Shown: positions 1 through 9,100, numbered from the stretch's first letter. The stretch: DNA of 64,000 nt from Burkholderia latens (GCF_902499045.1 NZ_CABVPL010000024.1:29096-93095), one strand, 5' to 3'. A program made the numbers and translations. The notes: generated by a model from the sequence alone, not told the origin.

Positions 1-644
1 GCGGCGGCGGCCCGCACGCGCGCGATCTGCTCGCGCACCGATGCGAGCGGCTCGCCCCACGTCATGTAGACGTCCGCATGCTGCCCGGCCACGGCCAGCG
101 CAGCCGGCGACGAGCCGCCGAAATAGATCGGCACGTGCGGCCGCTGTGCGCCTTTGACCACCGGCGACGCGCCACGCAGACGATAGAACTCGCCGTCGTG
201 ATCGACCGGCGCGTCGGCGAGCCAGATGCGTTTCAGCACGTCGAGATATTCGGCGGTGCGGCGATAGCGCGCGTCATGCGGCACGAAATCGCCGTCGCGC
301 TGCAAGTCGGTATCGTCGCCGCCCGACACCACGTTCAGCGCGAGCCGGCCGCCGCTGAACACGTCGAGCGTCGATATCTGCCGCGCGGCGGCCGACGGCA
401 CGATCACGCCCGGCCGATGCGCGAGCAGGATACGAATGCGTTCGGTGGCCGCAGCCGCGAACGACGCGACGACGAAGCCGTCCGCCGCGTTGCTGAAATG
501 GCCGACCAGGATCTGGTCGAAGCCGGCCGCTTCGTGCGCTTGCGCGAAGCGGCGCACGTAGTCGGGCTGGACGGCCGCGCCGCCCGGGACGTCGACCTCC
601 GCGCCGGGTGTCGCGGTGATCATGCCGATGATGTCGACTGGCAT
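1..644 (-). CDS. ssuD: SsuD-like FMNH2-dependent monooxygenase (3' part missing)
   Basis: About 214 N-terminal residues of a luciferase-like flavin monooxygenase are visible; the rest lies beyond the left edge. Full SsuD proteins are near 380 residues. The family uses FMNH2 and oxygen to cleave alkanesulfonates to aldehyde and sulfite. Supporting features are the TIM-barrel N-terminus, a GGRLALNVVSGGDD stretch typical of SsuD-type enzymes, and a PIYFGGSSPAA strand. The ATG at 644 has AGAAGGAC upstream. It starts 52 bp after ssuA on the same strand, so the two are probably co-transcribed, with permease and ATPase genes likely off-window. The N-terminus MPVDIIGMI differs from classical SsuD, so a paralogue with another sulfonate or sulfone substrate is possible. 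Confidence 0.85.
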   Translation of the reverse strand, partial: MPVDIIGMITATPGAEVDVPGGAAVQPDYVRRFAQAHEAAGFDQILVGHFSNAADGFVVASFAAAATERIRILLAHRPGVIVPSAAARQISTLDVFSGGRLALNVVSGGDDTDLQRDGDFVPHDARYRRTAEYLDVLKRIWLADAPVDHDGEFYRLRGASPVVKGAQRPHVPIYFGGSSPAALAVAGQHADVYMTWGEPLASVREQIARVRAAA

Positions 645-696
645 GTCGGGATGTCCTTCTGGGTGTCGAATGGAACGCGCAGGCGCGGCCGCGCGG

Positions 697-1662
697 TCAC
701 TGCGCGGCGGCCGTCTTCTGCGCGGGCGCCGCGAACGCGCCCGCATACGAACGGTCGAGCAGCTTCGCCGTGTCGTACGCGGCCGGGATCACGCCGGACT
801 TGTGCAGGAAATCGGCCGTGTTCTGCGCATCTTTCGCGGCCGTGTCGTCGACCGGGCCGACGCGCTGATGCGCGTTGTTCAGCCAGCGGTATGCGACGTC
901 CGGCTCGAGCTTCGCGCGTTTCGCCCACAGGTCCGCGTACTCGCGTGGATGGCTGTCGACCCACTGGCGCGCCACCACCACGCGCCGCAGGAAATCGGTG
1001 ATCTCGGCGCGCTTGCCCGACGCCGCCTCGTCATTCGCGGCGACGAAGCTGAGGGCCGGCATCAGCCCCTGCGCGGTCGTCACCGGGCGCGCACCCTGCC
1101 GCAGCGCGAGCGTGCTGACGAACGGCTCCCACAGCGACACCGCGTCGACCGAGCCGTTCGCGAGCGCGTTGGTCGCGTCGATCGGCATCAGGTACGCGTA
1201 CTTGACGGAATCCGCACGCAGGCCCGCGTGTTCGAGCGCGCGCAGCACGAGCTGCTGGCTCCATGCGCCGCGCCACACCGCGATGGTCTTGCCCTGCAAG
1301 TCGGCGACGCTGCGCACCGGCGAGTTCTTCGGCACGAGGATCGCGACGCCGTCGAGGCTTTGCCTCGATACCGCGACGACCTTCACCGGCGCGCCGCGGG
1401 CGGCCAGCGTGAGCAGCGCGGAATCGCCGAGGAAGCCGACGTCGATCGCATTGCCGTTGAGGCTTTCGGCGACGGGCGCGGCGGCCTGGAAGTGCTTCCA
1501 CTCGATCGTGTAAGGCAGGTCCTTCAGCACGCCGGACGCCTCCATCGACGCCTGGATGTTGAAGTAGTTCTGTTCACCGACACGCAGCGTGACGGTGTCT
1601 TTCGCGATGCCCGGCTGCGCGGCGAGCGCGAGCAGCAGCGCCGTGACGATTCGGCTCAACAA
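697..1662 (-). CDS. ssuA: Aliphatic sulfonate ABC transporter substrate-binding protein
   Basis: A 321-residue periplasmic binding protein with a signal peptide over roughly residues 1-20, then a mature start KDTVTLRVGEQ. The NMT1/SsuA-type fold is indicated by the early GFLGDSA and GVAILVPKNSPV segments and by WRGAWSQQ. It would deliver sulfonates to an SsuBC transporter. The best start is TTG at 1662, because GGGGAG sits at the right distance upstream and no ATG or GTG is nearby in frame. It is followed by the SsuD-like gene, which supports a role in sulfur scavenging. The exact ligand (alkanesulfonate, taurine, sulfate ester) cannot be told from sequence alone. Confidence 0.85.
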   Translation of the reverse strand: MLSRIVTALLLALAAQPGIAKDTVTLRVGEQNYFNIQASMEASGVLKDLPYTIEWKHFQAAAPVAESLNGNAIDVGFLGDSALLTLAARGAPVKVVAVSRQSLDGVAILVPKNSPVRSVADLQGKTIAVWRGAWSQQLVLRALEHAGLRADSVKYAYLMPIDATNALANGSVDAVSLWEPFVSTLALRQGARPVTTAQGLMPALSFVAANDEAASGKRAEITDFLRRVVVARQWVDSHPREYADLWAKRAKLEPDVAYRWLNNAHQRVGPVDDTAAKDAQNTADFLHKSGVIPAAYDTAKLLDRSYAGAFAAPAQKTAAAQ

Positions 1663-1895
1663 CGTGATCTCCCCGGAGGTTGGCGGGCTGCCGCATGACG
1701 CGCGACCGCCCTTTGGTCCGCCCGGCGCGACGCCCGGCGGACGGGTTGGAACCGGTGACGATACGTCGAACCGTTCGATCAGACAAACGCATTATTCTTC
1801 TATGCAAAGATGCAAACATTTTATGGAGTGATACCACCGCCCGCGCGCTGCCTGCCCCGCTTGCCGGATGGCCGTTCGAAGGTTTCCTCGACAGA

Positions 1896-1943
1896 TATTT
1901 CGTGCGCGAAATAAATCCGCGACTATATTTCGCATACGAAACA
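1896..1943. promoter_or_regulatory. Two tandem 18-bp palindromes, probable MarR operators
   Basis: TATTTCGTGCGCGAAATA (1896-1913) is a perfect inverted repeat with a 4-bp centre. A near copy, TATTTCGCATACGAAACA, lies at 1926-1943, exactly 30 bp (about three helical turns) further on. They sit just before the ATG at 1966 of the hydrolase-marR operon and in the divergent region with ssuA. MarR proteins bind palindromes of this size, so autoregulation is a reasonable inference. Confidence 0.6.
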
Positions 1944-1965
1944 ACCATCCGGAACGAGGGCGGCC

Positions 1966-2883
1966 ATGACGTCAGAACCGATCGAGTTTTCCGCCGCCGA
2001 CGGCTATACGCTGCGCGGCACGCTGTGGTCGCCCGCCGCGCCGCCCCGCGCGCTGGTGCTGATCCATCCGGCCACCGCTGTGCCCGAGCGGCTGTATTCC
2101 GGCTTCGCTGGCTTCCTGACCGAGCGCGGCTTCGCGGCGCTGACTTACAACTATCGCGGGATCGGCGCGTCACGGCCGGCGCGGCTGAGCAAGCTGAAAG
2201 CGCGCATGCGCGACTGGGTCGAACTCGACGTCGGCGCCGCGATCGCATGGGCGCGGCACGCCCATCGAGGGCTGCCGCTGCTGGCCGTCGGCCACAGCGT
2301 CGGCGGCCACGCGATCGGGTTGTCGGCCGGCACCGCGCACCTGCGCGCGGCCGTGATGGTGGCCGCGCACGCGGGCAGCACGCGGCTGATTTCCCGCGCG
2401 GCGGAGCGGCTGAAGGTGCGGCTGATCCTGCGCGTGATCGGCCCGCTCGCGGCCGCGCTGTTCGGCTACGTGCCCGGCAAGCGGCTCGGCCTCGGCGAGG
2501 ATCTGCCGGCCGGCGTATTCCGCGAATGGAGCCGCTGGACCACGCTGCCGCGCTACTTCTTCGACGATCCGACGCTGGGTGCGGCCGAACGCTTCGCGAA
2601 GCAGCGCTTGCCGATCCTCGCGCTCGGCTTCGACGACGATCCGTGGGCGAACCCGCGCGCGATCGACCTGCTGGTAAGCTACCTGACCCGGGCGGCCGTC
2701 GAGCGCCGCCAGATCGATCCTTACGCGGCAGGCAGCGGGCCGGTCGGGCACATGGGCTTCTTCCGCAGCCGGCCCGGCAGCGTGCTGTGGCCCGGCGTCG
2801 CCGACTGGCTCGCGCAGGCGCTCGAAGCGCCCCGCGATGCGGGCCGCCCGCCTCTTTCCATTGCAGCAGGGAACCGAGCTTGA
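1966..2883 (+). CDS. Alpha/beta hydrolase
   Basis: A 305-residue cytosolic alpha/beta-fold hydrolase. The nucleophile elbow is GHSVGG with Ser111. An HP oxyanion-type motif lies at residues 34-35, an acidic residue follows LGF near position 222, and the catalytic histidine is probably in GHMGFFR near the C-terminus. GAGGG precedes the ATG at 1966. The gene overlaps the following marR by four bases, so the two are translationally coupled. The substrate is unknown; the pairing with a MarR regulator suggests response to a small lipophilic or ester compound. A serine esterase/lipase-like role is likelier than a peptidase, but this is inference. Confidence 0.8.
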   Translation: MTSEPIEFSAADGYTLRGTLWSPAAPPRALVLIHPATAVPERLYSGFAGFLTERGFAALTYNYRGIGASRPARLSKLKARMRDWVELDVGAAIAWARHAHRGLPLLAVGHSVGGHAIGLSAGTAHLRAAVMVAAHAGSTRLISRAAERLKVRLILRVIGPLAAALFGYVPGKRLGLGEDLPAGVFREWSRWTTLPRYFFDDPTLGAAERFAKQRLPILALGFDDDPWANPRAIDLLVSYLTRAAVERRQIDPYAAGSGPVGHMGFFRSRPGSVLWPGVADWLAQALEAPRDAGRPPLSIAAGNRA

Positions 2884-3311
2884 GCGAAGACCGACGACTG
2901 TTTTTCCTGTTGAACATCGGCCAGCGGCGCGTGCAGCGCTGGGTCGACCGCAAGGCCGAGACCGATGCGCGCGCCAGCGCCGCGCAGGCGGGCGTGCTGT
3001 TCTGTCTCGCGAAGCAGGACGGCGCGCTGATCGGCGAAGTCGGCGCGGCGCTGCAACTGGCGCCGTCCGCGATGACGGGGCTCGCCGACCGGATGGCGAA
3101 AGCCGGCCTGCTCACGCGGCACGCCGATTCGGACGACGGGCGCGCGACGCGCCTGTTCCTGACCGACGCAGGCCATGCGGCGCTCAAGCGTGCGCGCGTC
3201 GTGTTGCGCGAGTTGAACGGCAAGCTGTGCGACGGTTTTTCCGACGCCGAACTCGACGTCGTCGCGCGCTGGCTGCACGCGTTGCAGGACCGGTTTCCGG
3301 CGGATCGCTGA
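2880..3311 (+). CDS. MarR-family transcriptional regulator
   Basis: A 143-residue winged-helix regulator. The recognition region IGEVGAALQLAPSAMTGLAD is followed by a wing containing DSDDGRATRLFLTDAG, the usual MarR pattern with a D-x-R-x4-L-T-x2-G core. The start is TTG at 2880, overlapping the hydrolase stop (TTGA), which explains the weak ribosome-binding site. It probably represses its own operon through the tandem palindromes at 1896-1943. The inducer is not predictable. Confidence 0.85.
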   Translation: MSEDRRLFFLLNIGQRRVQRWVDRKAETDARASAAQAGVLFCLAKQDGALIGEVGAALQLAPSAMTGLADRMAKAGLLTRHADSDDGRATRLFLTDAGHAALKRARVVLRELNGKLCDGFSDAELDVVARWLHALQDRFPADR

Positions 3312-3799
3312 ACGGCGTCACGCGCCGCATGATGCTCGCACGTTCGCGCATCGAATCCCGCGCGATCGCACGTGATTGCGCGTGAGCGATAGCGATTCCG
3401 ATTCGTCTTTCCGCTTTCTTTTCGCCCGCTTCCCCGCGGCAAATTTTGCGTCGCCGATACGCAATGTCGGCAACGCTTGCCTGCTACGCTCTGTTACAAA
3501 AAATTGCCTCCCGCGCCGCATACGGATCGCCTACATTGCAATCCACTTCGACGCATTCGTCGTATGCACGGACAGGTCTTCCGTCGGGTCCACAGCGCGA
3601 TGCTCGCCCGGCAAGCAGTGAAATCGAATAGGAGTCTTGACCGAAGTGCTGGCGGCATCCAGCACACGCGGATTGCGATGGCCGACGCGGCCTCCTGAAC
3701 GACACGATCGACGCATTGCACGGCACCGTTGCCGCGCGGCGGGTCGTGTTGCGCGGCCATGCCGCGCCATCGCCACCGCACGTCACCGAGGAGCAGTCC
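3312..3799. other. Intergenic, nothing recognised
   Basis: 488 bp between the MarR gene and the Asp-box protein. I find no coding region with convincing composition, no RNA gene and no strong hairpin. Only a good ribosome-binding site (GAGGAG) immediately before 3800 stands out. Confidence 0.5.
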
Positions 3800-5257
3800 A
3801 TGCGACGCACGATCGTGTCTCACTCGCTTGTCATTCGCCTCACCCGCCTGTCCGCCGCGATGGCGATGGCCGCCGCCGCCGCCGCGGCGCATGCCGAACC
3901 CGTTGCCGTCTCCGGCCCAAGCCCGTTCGCCGCGTGCACCATCGGCGGCCCCGGCACGAACTACGTGAACGCCGAGGTCGAACCGTGGCTGTCGGTCAAC
4001 CCGGCGAACCCGACCAACATGATCGCCGTGTGGCAGCAGGACCGCTGGTCGAACGGCGGCGCGCACGGGCTCGTCGCCGGCTACACGTTCGACGGCGGCG
4101 CGACCTGGGCGCGCACGCCGCAGCCGTTCAGCGCATGCGCGCCCGGCGGGCTCAAGTACGAGCGCGCGTCGGATCCGTGGGTGTCGTTCGGGCCCGACGG
4201 CACCGCGTATTCGGTGTCGATCTCGTTCAACCAGTCGAACAACGGCAACGCGGTTGCGGCGTCGGTGTCGACCGACGGCGGCCAGACGTGGAGCAGCCCG
4301 GCCGTGCTGATCGCGAACGACGAGCCGACGACGCAGTTCTTCAACGACAAGGAATCGGTGACGGCGAACCCGGTGAAAGCCGGCACCGCGTATGCGGTGT
4401 GGGACCGTCTCGAGCTGCCGAACGGCAATCCGTACGCGAACCTGCACACGGCAGCCTATCGCGGGCCGACGTTCTTCTCGAAGACGGTCGACGGCGGCAA
4501 GACGTGGAGCGCGCCGAAGATCATCGTCAACGTGCCGTCGCGTCAGCAGACGATCGGCAACCAGATCGTCGTCGATCCGAAGACGGGCACGCTCTACAAC
4601 TTCTTCAACCTGATCCAGCCGCCGTTCAACAAGGCGGCCGGCAAGGTCGCGTTCATCAAGTCGACCGACGACGGCGCGACGTGGACGAAGCCGCAGGTGA
4701 TCGCCGGGTTGCAGACGGTCGGCGTGACGGACCCGAACACCGGCGAACCGGTACGCACCGGCGACATCATTCCGGAGCCGGCGATCGATCCCGCGTCGGG
4801 GCAGCTCTACGTCGTGTGGCAGGACAGCCGCTTCAACGGCGGCCACTACGACGAGATCGCGTTGTCGACGTCGAAGGACGGCGGCGCGACGTGGAGCGCG
4901 CCGCTGCAGGTCAACACGCCCACCGGTCGCCCGGCATTCAATCCATCGGTGCGCGTGGACAATGCGGGCGCGGTGATGGTCACGCACTACGACTTCCGCG
5001 ACCTGCAGCCCGGCAACACGACGACGCTGCCGACCGGGTTCTGGCGCAAGATCTCGCACGACGCGGGCGCCACGTTCGCCGACGAGCGGCGCGTCGGCGG
5101 CCCGTTCGACATGAAGCTCGCGCCGAATGCGGAGGGATACTTCATCGGCGATTACCAGGGGCTCGACGTGTTGCCGTCGTCGTCGTTCCATCCGCTGTTC
5201 GTCCAGACCAACGCGGGCAACCTGACGAACCGCACCGACGTGTTCTTCGCGCCGTGA
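3800..5257 (+). CDS. Secreted Asp-box (sialidase-like) beta-propeller protein
   Basis: A 485-residue exported protein. Residues 1-32 form a signal peptide ending AAHA. The mature part holds about six Asp-box (BNR) motifs of the type S-x-D-G-G-x-T-W near residues 97, 158, 229, 288, 358 and 415. This spacing fits a six-bladed sialidase-type propeller. True sialidases also carry an N-terminal RIP motif, an arginine triad and a Tyr/Glu pair; I cannot assign these with confidence, so activity on sialic acid is not established. Other Asp-box proteins are glycosidases of other types or binding proteins. GAGGAG precedes the ATG at 3800. The gene appears monocistronic. Confidence 0.75.
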   Translation: MRRTIVSHSLVIRLTRLSAAMAMAAAAAAAHAEPVAVSGPSPFAACTIGGPGTNYVNAEVEPWLSVNPANPTNMIAVWQQDRWSNGGAHGLVAGYTFDGGATWARTPQPFSACAPGGLKYERASDPWVSFGPDGTAYSVSISFNQSNNGNAVAASVSTDGGQTWSSPAVLIANDEPTTQFFNDKESVTANPVKAGTAYAVWDRLELPNGNPYANLHTAAYRGPTFFSKTVDGGKTWSAPKIIVNVPSRQQTIGNQIVVDPKTGTLYNFFNLIQPPFNKAAGKVAFIKSTDDGATWTKPQVIAGLQTVGVTDPNTGEPVRTGDIIPEPAIDPASGQLYVVWQDSRFNGGHYDEIALSTSKDGGATWSAPLQVNTPTGRPAFNPSVRVDNAGAVMVTHYDFRDLQPGNTTTLPTGFWRKISHDAGATFADERRVGGPFDMKLAPNAEGYFIGDYQGLDVLPSSSFHPLFVQTNAGNLTNRTDVFFAP

Positions 5258-5274
5258 TGCGCGTGTGAGTGCGG

Positions 5275-5307
5275 CGCTGCCGCGACGTTCGTCGCGCCGC
5301 GGCAGCG
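5275..5307. terminator. GC-rich hairpin between convergent genes
   Basis: CGCTGCCGCG (5275-5284) pairs perfectly with CGCGGCAGCG (5298-5307). An alternative inner stem GCGACG/CGTCGC competes with it. It lies between the ends of the Asp-box gene and adh, so it may serve both strands. There is no T-run on either side. Confidence 0.35.
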
Positions 5308-5321
5308 TACCCGCATGCGTG

Positions 5322-6350
5322 TCAGTGCATGTCGGTCAGCACGACGCGCCCGTCGACGTTCCCGTCGCGCAGCCGCGCGAAGACGTCGTTGATGTTGCCG
5401 AGCCGGTCGCGATGAACGTGCGCGCGCACCAGCCCGTCCGCCGCGAAATCGAGCGATTCCTGCAGATCCCGCCGCGTGCCGACGATCGAGCCGCGCACCG
5501 TGATGCCGTTCAGCACCGTCGAGAAGATCGGCAGCGGGAAATCGCCGGGCGGCAAGCCGTTGAGTGCGACCGTGCCGCCGCGCCGCACCATCCCGAGCGC
5601 CTGCGCGAACGCGCTGCGCGACACGGCCGTGACCAGCACGCCATGCGCGCCGCCGATCTCCTTCTGGATCACCTTCGCCGGATCGTCGGCCGACGCATCG
5701 ATCGTCAGCTGCGCGCCGAGCTCGCGCGCGAGTGCCAGCTTCGCGGCGGACACGTCGATCGCGGCGACGTGCAGCCCCATCGCGCGCGCGTATTGCACGG
5801 CCACGTGGCCCAGCCCGCCGATGCCTGAAATCGCGAGCCACTGGCCCGGACGCGTATCGGTGACGCGGATCCCCTTGTAGACCGTCACGCCCGCGCACAG
5901 GATCGGCGCGATCTCGTCGAACGCGACCTGCGCCGGCAGATGGCCGACATAGTCGGGATCGGCCAGCACGTATTCGGCATAGCTGCCGTTGACCGAATAG
6001 CCGGTGTTCTGCTGCGCATGGCAAAGGGTCTCCCAGCCGGTGTGACAGTACTCGCAGTGACCGCATGCGGTGTAAAGCCAGGGCACGCCCACCCGGTCGC
6101 CTTCGCGCACGTGCGTGACGCCCGCCCCGACCGCCGCGACGACTCCCACGCCTTCGTGCCCGGGAATGAACGGCAGCGCCGGCTTCACGGGCCAGTCGCC
6201 GTCGGCCGCATGCAGGTCCGTGTGGCAGACGCCCGACGCCCTGATGTTGACGAGGATCTGACCAGGGCCCGGCGTCGGGACCGGCACTTCGTCGATGCGC
6301 AACGGTTCGCCGAACGCGTGCACCACGGCCGCTTTCATGGTTTGTGTCAT
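5322..6350 (-). CDS. adhA: Zinc-dependent alcohol dehydrogenase (AdhP type)
   Basis: A 342-residue medium-chain dehydrogenase that oxidises primary alcohols or reduces aldehydes with NAD(H). The catalytic zinc ligands are in GVCHTDLH and GHEGVG. The structural zinc lobe is [15 protein letters not shown]. The Rossmann motif is [11 protein letters not shown]. The length matches the AdhP family. The ATG at 6350 has AGGAGCGACCC directly upstream. A perfect FNR/ANR-type site is centred 65 bp before the start codon, at a distance suiting activation from -41.5, so I expect induction when oxygen is low, as for fermentative dehydrogenases. Substrate preference is not visible. Confidence 0.9.
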   Translation of the reverse strand: MTQTMKAAVVHAFGEPLRIDEVPVPTPGPGQILVNIRASGVCHTDLHAADGDWPVKPALPFIPGHEGVGVVAAVGAGVTHVREGDRVGVPWLYTACGHCEYCHTGWETLCHAQQNTGYSVNGSYAEYVLADPDYVGHLPAQVAFDEIAPILCAGVTVYKGIRVTDTRPGQWLAISGIGGLGHVAVQYARAMGLHVAAIDVSAAKLALARELGAQLTIDASADDPAKVIQKEIGGAHGVLVTAVSRSAFAQALGMVRRGGTVALNGLPPGDFPLPIFSTVLNGITVRGSIVGTRRDLQESLDFAADGLVRAHVHRDRLGNINDVFARLRDGNVDGRVVLTDMH

Positions 6351-6407
6351 GGGTCGCTCCTGTCTGGTCGATGACCGCCAAGTATCCGGGCTTGAAGCCG
6401 GAACGCG

Positions 6408-6421
6408 TTGATACGCATCAA
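6408..6421 (-). promoter_or_regulatory. FNR/ANR-type box before adh
   Basis: TTGAT-ACGC-ATCAA is an exact match to the FNR/ANR/DNR consensus. The palindrome extends on both sides to GCGTTGAT/ATCAACGC (6405-6424). If it is centred at -41.5, transcription would start near 6373, leaving a 5' leader of about 23 nt before the adh start codon. Confidence 0.7.
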
Positions 6422-6579
6422 CGCGCAGGAAGCGGGCGCGACCGCAGCCACCCGATCTCGAGACATCGCGCGCGGGCCGACGGTCCCCGCGCCGGTTTGA
6501 CGGGCCGCCGCCACTGCCGTCGCCGTTTCGGCCGGTGGTCCGCAACCCCGCGCACATCGCCGTTTCGCTTGGAATTTGC

Positions 6580-6598
6580 GATGATATAACATATCATC
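6580..6598 (+). promoter_or_regulatory. Zur-like palindrome before the ZnuD-type receptor
   Basis: GATGATAT-AAC-ATATCATC is a perfect 8-bp inverted repeat around a 3-bp centre. AT-rich palindromes containing GATATAACATATC resemble Zur boxes of proteobacteria. It is 165 bp before the receptor start and 230 bp before the divergent adh, so assignment to the receptor rests on function. Confidence 0.5.
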
Positions 6599-6762
6599 TT
6601 GCCGCCGCAGCCATCGTCCGATCTCGTTCCGTCCGGATGGCTGGCGACGCCGAGCCCTATTTTTATCGGTCAGTGCGCCCGTCTGATGCAACAATATATC
6701 GTATCCGAGACGGCAGGCCGCGTGGCTCGTTTTTCAATCCCATTCCAACCGATTCACCGACC

Positions 6763-8841
6763 ATGCGCGACCTCCCTCGTCTACCGCTTCGCCCGCTGTC
6801 CCCCGTTTCGTTGATGCTGTGCGCCGCCGTCGCGCAAGCGCAGGCCGACACGCCGGCCATTGCGGCTTCCGCGCAGGGCACGCCGCTCGCGCCGATCTTC
6901 GTGACCGCGAACCCGCTCGGCGACACCGAGCTGATCGCGCCGACCGCGCAACTGTCCGGCGACGCGCTCACGCGCCGCCAGGCGGATTCGCTCGGCGAGA
7001 CGCTCAACGGCCTGCCCGGCGTGTCGACCACCACGTACGGGCCGATGGTCGGCCGTCCGATCATCCGCGGGATGGACGGCGACCGGATCCGGCTGCTGCA
7101 GAACGGTGTCGCCGCGTACGACGCGTCGTCGCTGTCGTACGACCACGCGGTGCCGGAGGACCCGCTGTCGATCGAGCGCGTCGAGATCGTGCGCGGCCCG
7201 GCCGCGCTGCTGTACGGCGGCAACGCGGTGGGCGGCGTCGTCAACACGATCGACAACCGGATTCCGCGCGACGCGATCGAAGGCGTGACCGGCGCGCTCG
7301 ACGCGCGCTACGGCGGCGCGAACGCGACGCGCGCGGGCGCCGCGCAGGTCGAAGGCGGCAATGGCCGCTTCGCGTTCCACGTCGATGCATTCGACCGCGA
7401 AACGAGCAAGCTGCGCATTCCGGGCTATGCGCGCAGCAGCGCGCAACGCGCGGCCGACGATCCCGACACGCCGCAACCGGTCGGCAGCGTGCCGAACAGC
7501 GACGGCCGCGTGCATGGCGGCGCAGTCGGCGCGTCGTACACGTGGGCCGACGGCTTCGCGGGCCTGTCGTACAGCGGCTACGAATCGAACTACGGTTCCG
7601 TCGCCGAGGACGACGTGCGTCTGCGGATGCGCCAGGAACGCCTCGCGTTCGCGTCCGAGGTGCGCAACCTCAGCGGCCCGTTCACGAAGCTGAAGTTCGA
7701 CTTCGCGTACACCGACTATCGCCACAAGGAAGTCGACAACGGCGAGACGGCCACCACCTTTCGCAACCGCGGCTACGAGGCGCGCATCGAGGCGCGGCAT
7801 CGCAAGATCGGCCCGTTCGAAGGCGCGATCGGCGTGCAGTTCGGACAGAACACATTCTCCGCGCTAGGCGACGAAATGCTCGTGCCGTCCACGCGCACGA
7901 ACAGCGTCGCACTGTTCGGGCTCGAGGAATGGCAGGTCGACCCGGCGCTGAAGCTGAGCGTCGGCGGGCGCCTCGAGCACGTCAAGGTCGACCCCGACCC
8001 GGCCGGCGTCGAGAAATTCGCGCTCGCGCAGCCGCGCGACTTCAATGCCGGCAGCGTATCGGCCGGCGCGCTGTTCTCGCTCACGCCCGTCTGGTCGGTC
8101 GCGGCGAACGTCGCGTATACGGAGCGCGCGCCGACCTTCTACGAGCTGTACTCGAACGGCCCGCACGACGCGACCGGCCAGTTCCTGATCGGCAACCCGA
8201 ACGCGTCGAAGGAAAAGGCCGTGTCGACCGACCTGTCGCTGCGCTATGCGAGCGGCCCGAACCGCGGCAGCGTCGGCGTGTTCTACAACCGCTTCTCGAA
8301 CTATCTGACCGAGTACAACACCGGCCGCGTCGTGAACGCCGATGGCGAGCCGGTCGCGCCGGGCACCGGCGATACGCTCGCGGAAGCCGTCTATCGCGGC
8401 GTACGCGCCGAGTTCTACGGCGTCGAGCTCGACGGCAAATGGCGCGCGTTCTCGCAGCGCGGTCATACGGTCGATCTGGAGTTGACCGCCGACTACACGC
8501 ATGCGCGCAACGTCGACACCGGCCAGCCGCTGCCGCGCATCGCACCGCTGCGCGCGACGCTCGCGGCGGACTACGGGTATGGTCCGTTCGGTGCGCGCGC
8601 ACAGGTCACGCACGCGTGGTCGCAACACCGCGTGCCCGACAACGACGTCCCGACCGACGGCTATACGTCGCTCGGCCTGTTGCTCACGTACAAGTTCCGC
8701 GTCGGCGCGACGCACTGGCTCGCGTACCTGCGCGGCGACAACCTGACGAACCAGGAGATCCGGTATGCCACCTCGGTCGTGCGCGGCTTTGCGCCGCAAG
8801 GCGGTCGAAGCGTGATGGCCGGCCTGCGCACGACGTTCTGA
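6763..8841 (+). CDS. znuD: TonB-dependent receptor, ZnuD-like (zinc uptake)
   Basis: A 692-residue outer-membrane receptor with a signal peptide of about 28 residues, a plug domain and a 22-strand barrel ending in the aromatic TTF typical of outer-membrane insertion. The plug contains GRPIIRGMDGDRIR, DHAVPEDPLSIERVEIVRGP, LLYGGNAVGG and DNRIP, a run characteristic of ZnuD-type zinc receptors. It would import zinc across the outer membrane with TonB energy. The ATG at 6763 gives a proper signal peptide; the frame is open further upstream but with no better start. A Zur-like palindrome upstream agrees with zinc repression. The His-rich loop of neisserial ZnuD is not obvious here, so another divalent metal remains possible. 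Confidence 0.8.
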   Translation: MRDLPRLPLRPLSPVSLMLCAAVAQAQADTPAIAASAQGTPLAPIFVTANPLGDTELIAPTAQLSGDALTRRQADSLGETLNGLPGVSTTTYGPMVGRPIIRGMDGDRIRLLQNGVAAYDASSLSYDHAVPEDPLSIERVEIVRGPAALLYGGNAVGGVVNTIDNRIPRDAIEGVTGALDARYGGANATRAGAAQVEGGNGRFAFHVDAFDRETSKLRIPGYARSSAQRAADDPDTPQPVGSVPNSDGRVHGGAVGASYTWADGFAGLSYSGYESNYGSVAEDDVRLRMRQERLAFASEVRNLSGPFTKLKFDFAYTDYRHKEVDNGETATTFRNRGYEARIEARHRKIGPFEGAIGVQFGQNTFSALGDEMLVPSTRTNSVALFGLEEWQVDPALKLSVGGRLEHVKVDPDPAGVEKFALAQPRDFNAGSVSAGALFSLTPVWSVAANVAYTERAPTFYELYSNGPHDATGQFLIGNPNASKEKAVSTDLSLRYASGPNRGSVGVFYNRFSNYLTEYNTGRVVNADGEPVAPGTGDTLAEAVYRGVRAEFYGVELDGKWRAFSQRGHTVDLELTADYTHARNVDTGQPLPRIAPLRATLAADYGYGPFGARAQVTHAWSQHRVPDNDVPTDGYTSLGLLLTYKFRVGATHWLAYLRGDNLTNQEIRYATSVVRGFAPQGGRSVMAGLRTTF

Positions 8842-8889
8842 CCGCCCCGCCGCCCGCGGCATTCGCCGCGGGACCATCCGGCACCGGTA

Positions 8890-8914
8890 CCGGCACCGCC
8901 CGGTGCCGGCTTTG
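8890..8914 (+). terminator. Probable terminator after znuD
   Basis: CCGGCACCG (8890-8898) pairs with CGGTGCCGG (8901-8909) and is followed by CTTTGCTT. It lies about 50 bp after the receptor stop. The T-run is short. Confidence 0.5.
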
Positions 8915-9100
8915 CTTCGCAGACGCCGCTCACTCCGCTTGCGCACCGGTTCCCACCCTCTGTTTCGCACGCGAATTCCGGTATTCACCAGCAAATCGCA
9001 AACGTCCAATACCGGGAATTAGAGCGTTCGCTTTAAATCCAATTAGACCGGCCATTTGATCCGCATCTGAACACGTCTCGCCATGGATGATTCTGCATTT

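Noticed and set aside
3637-5268. 543-residue plus-strand frame overlapping the Asp-box protein, and the matching minus-strand frame
   Set aside because: Low-complexity Arg-rich frames; the Asp boxes and signal peptide are only in the frame starting at 3800.
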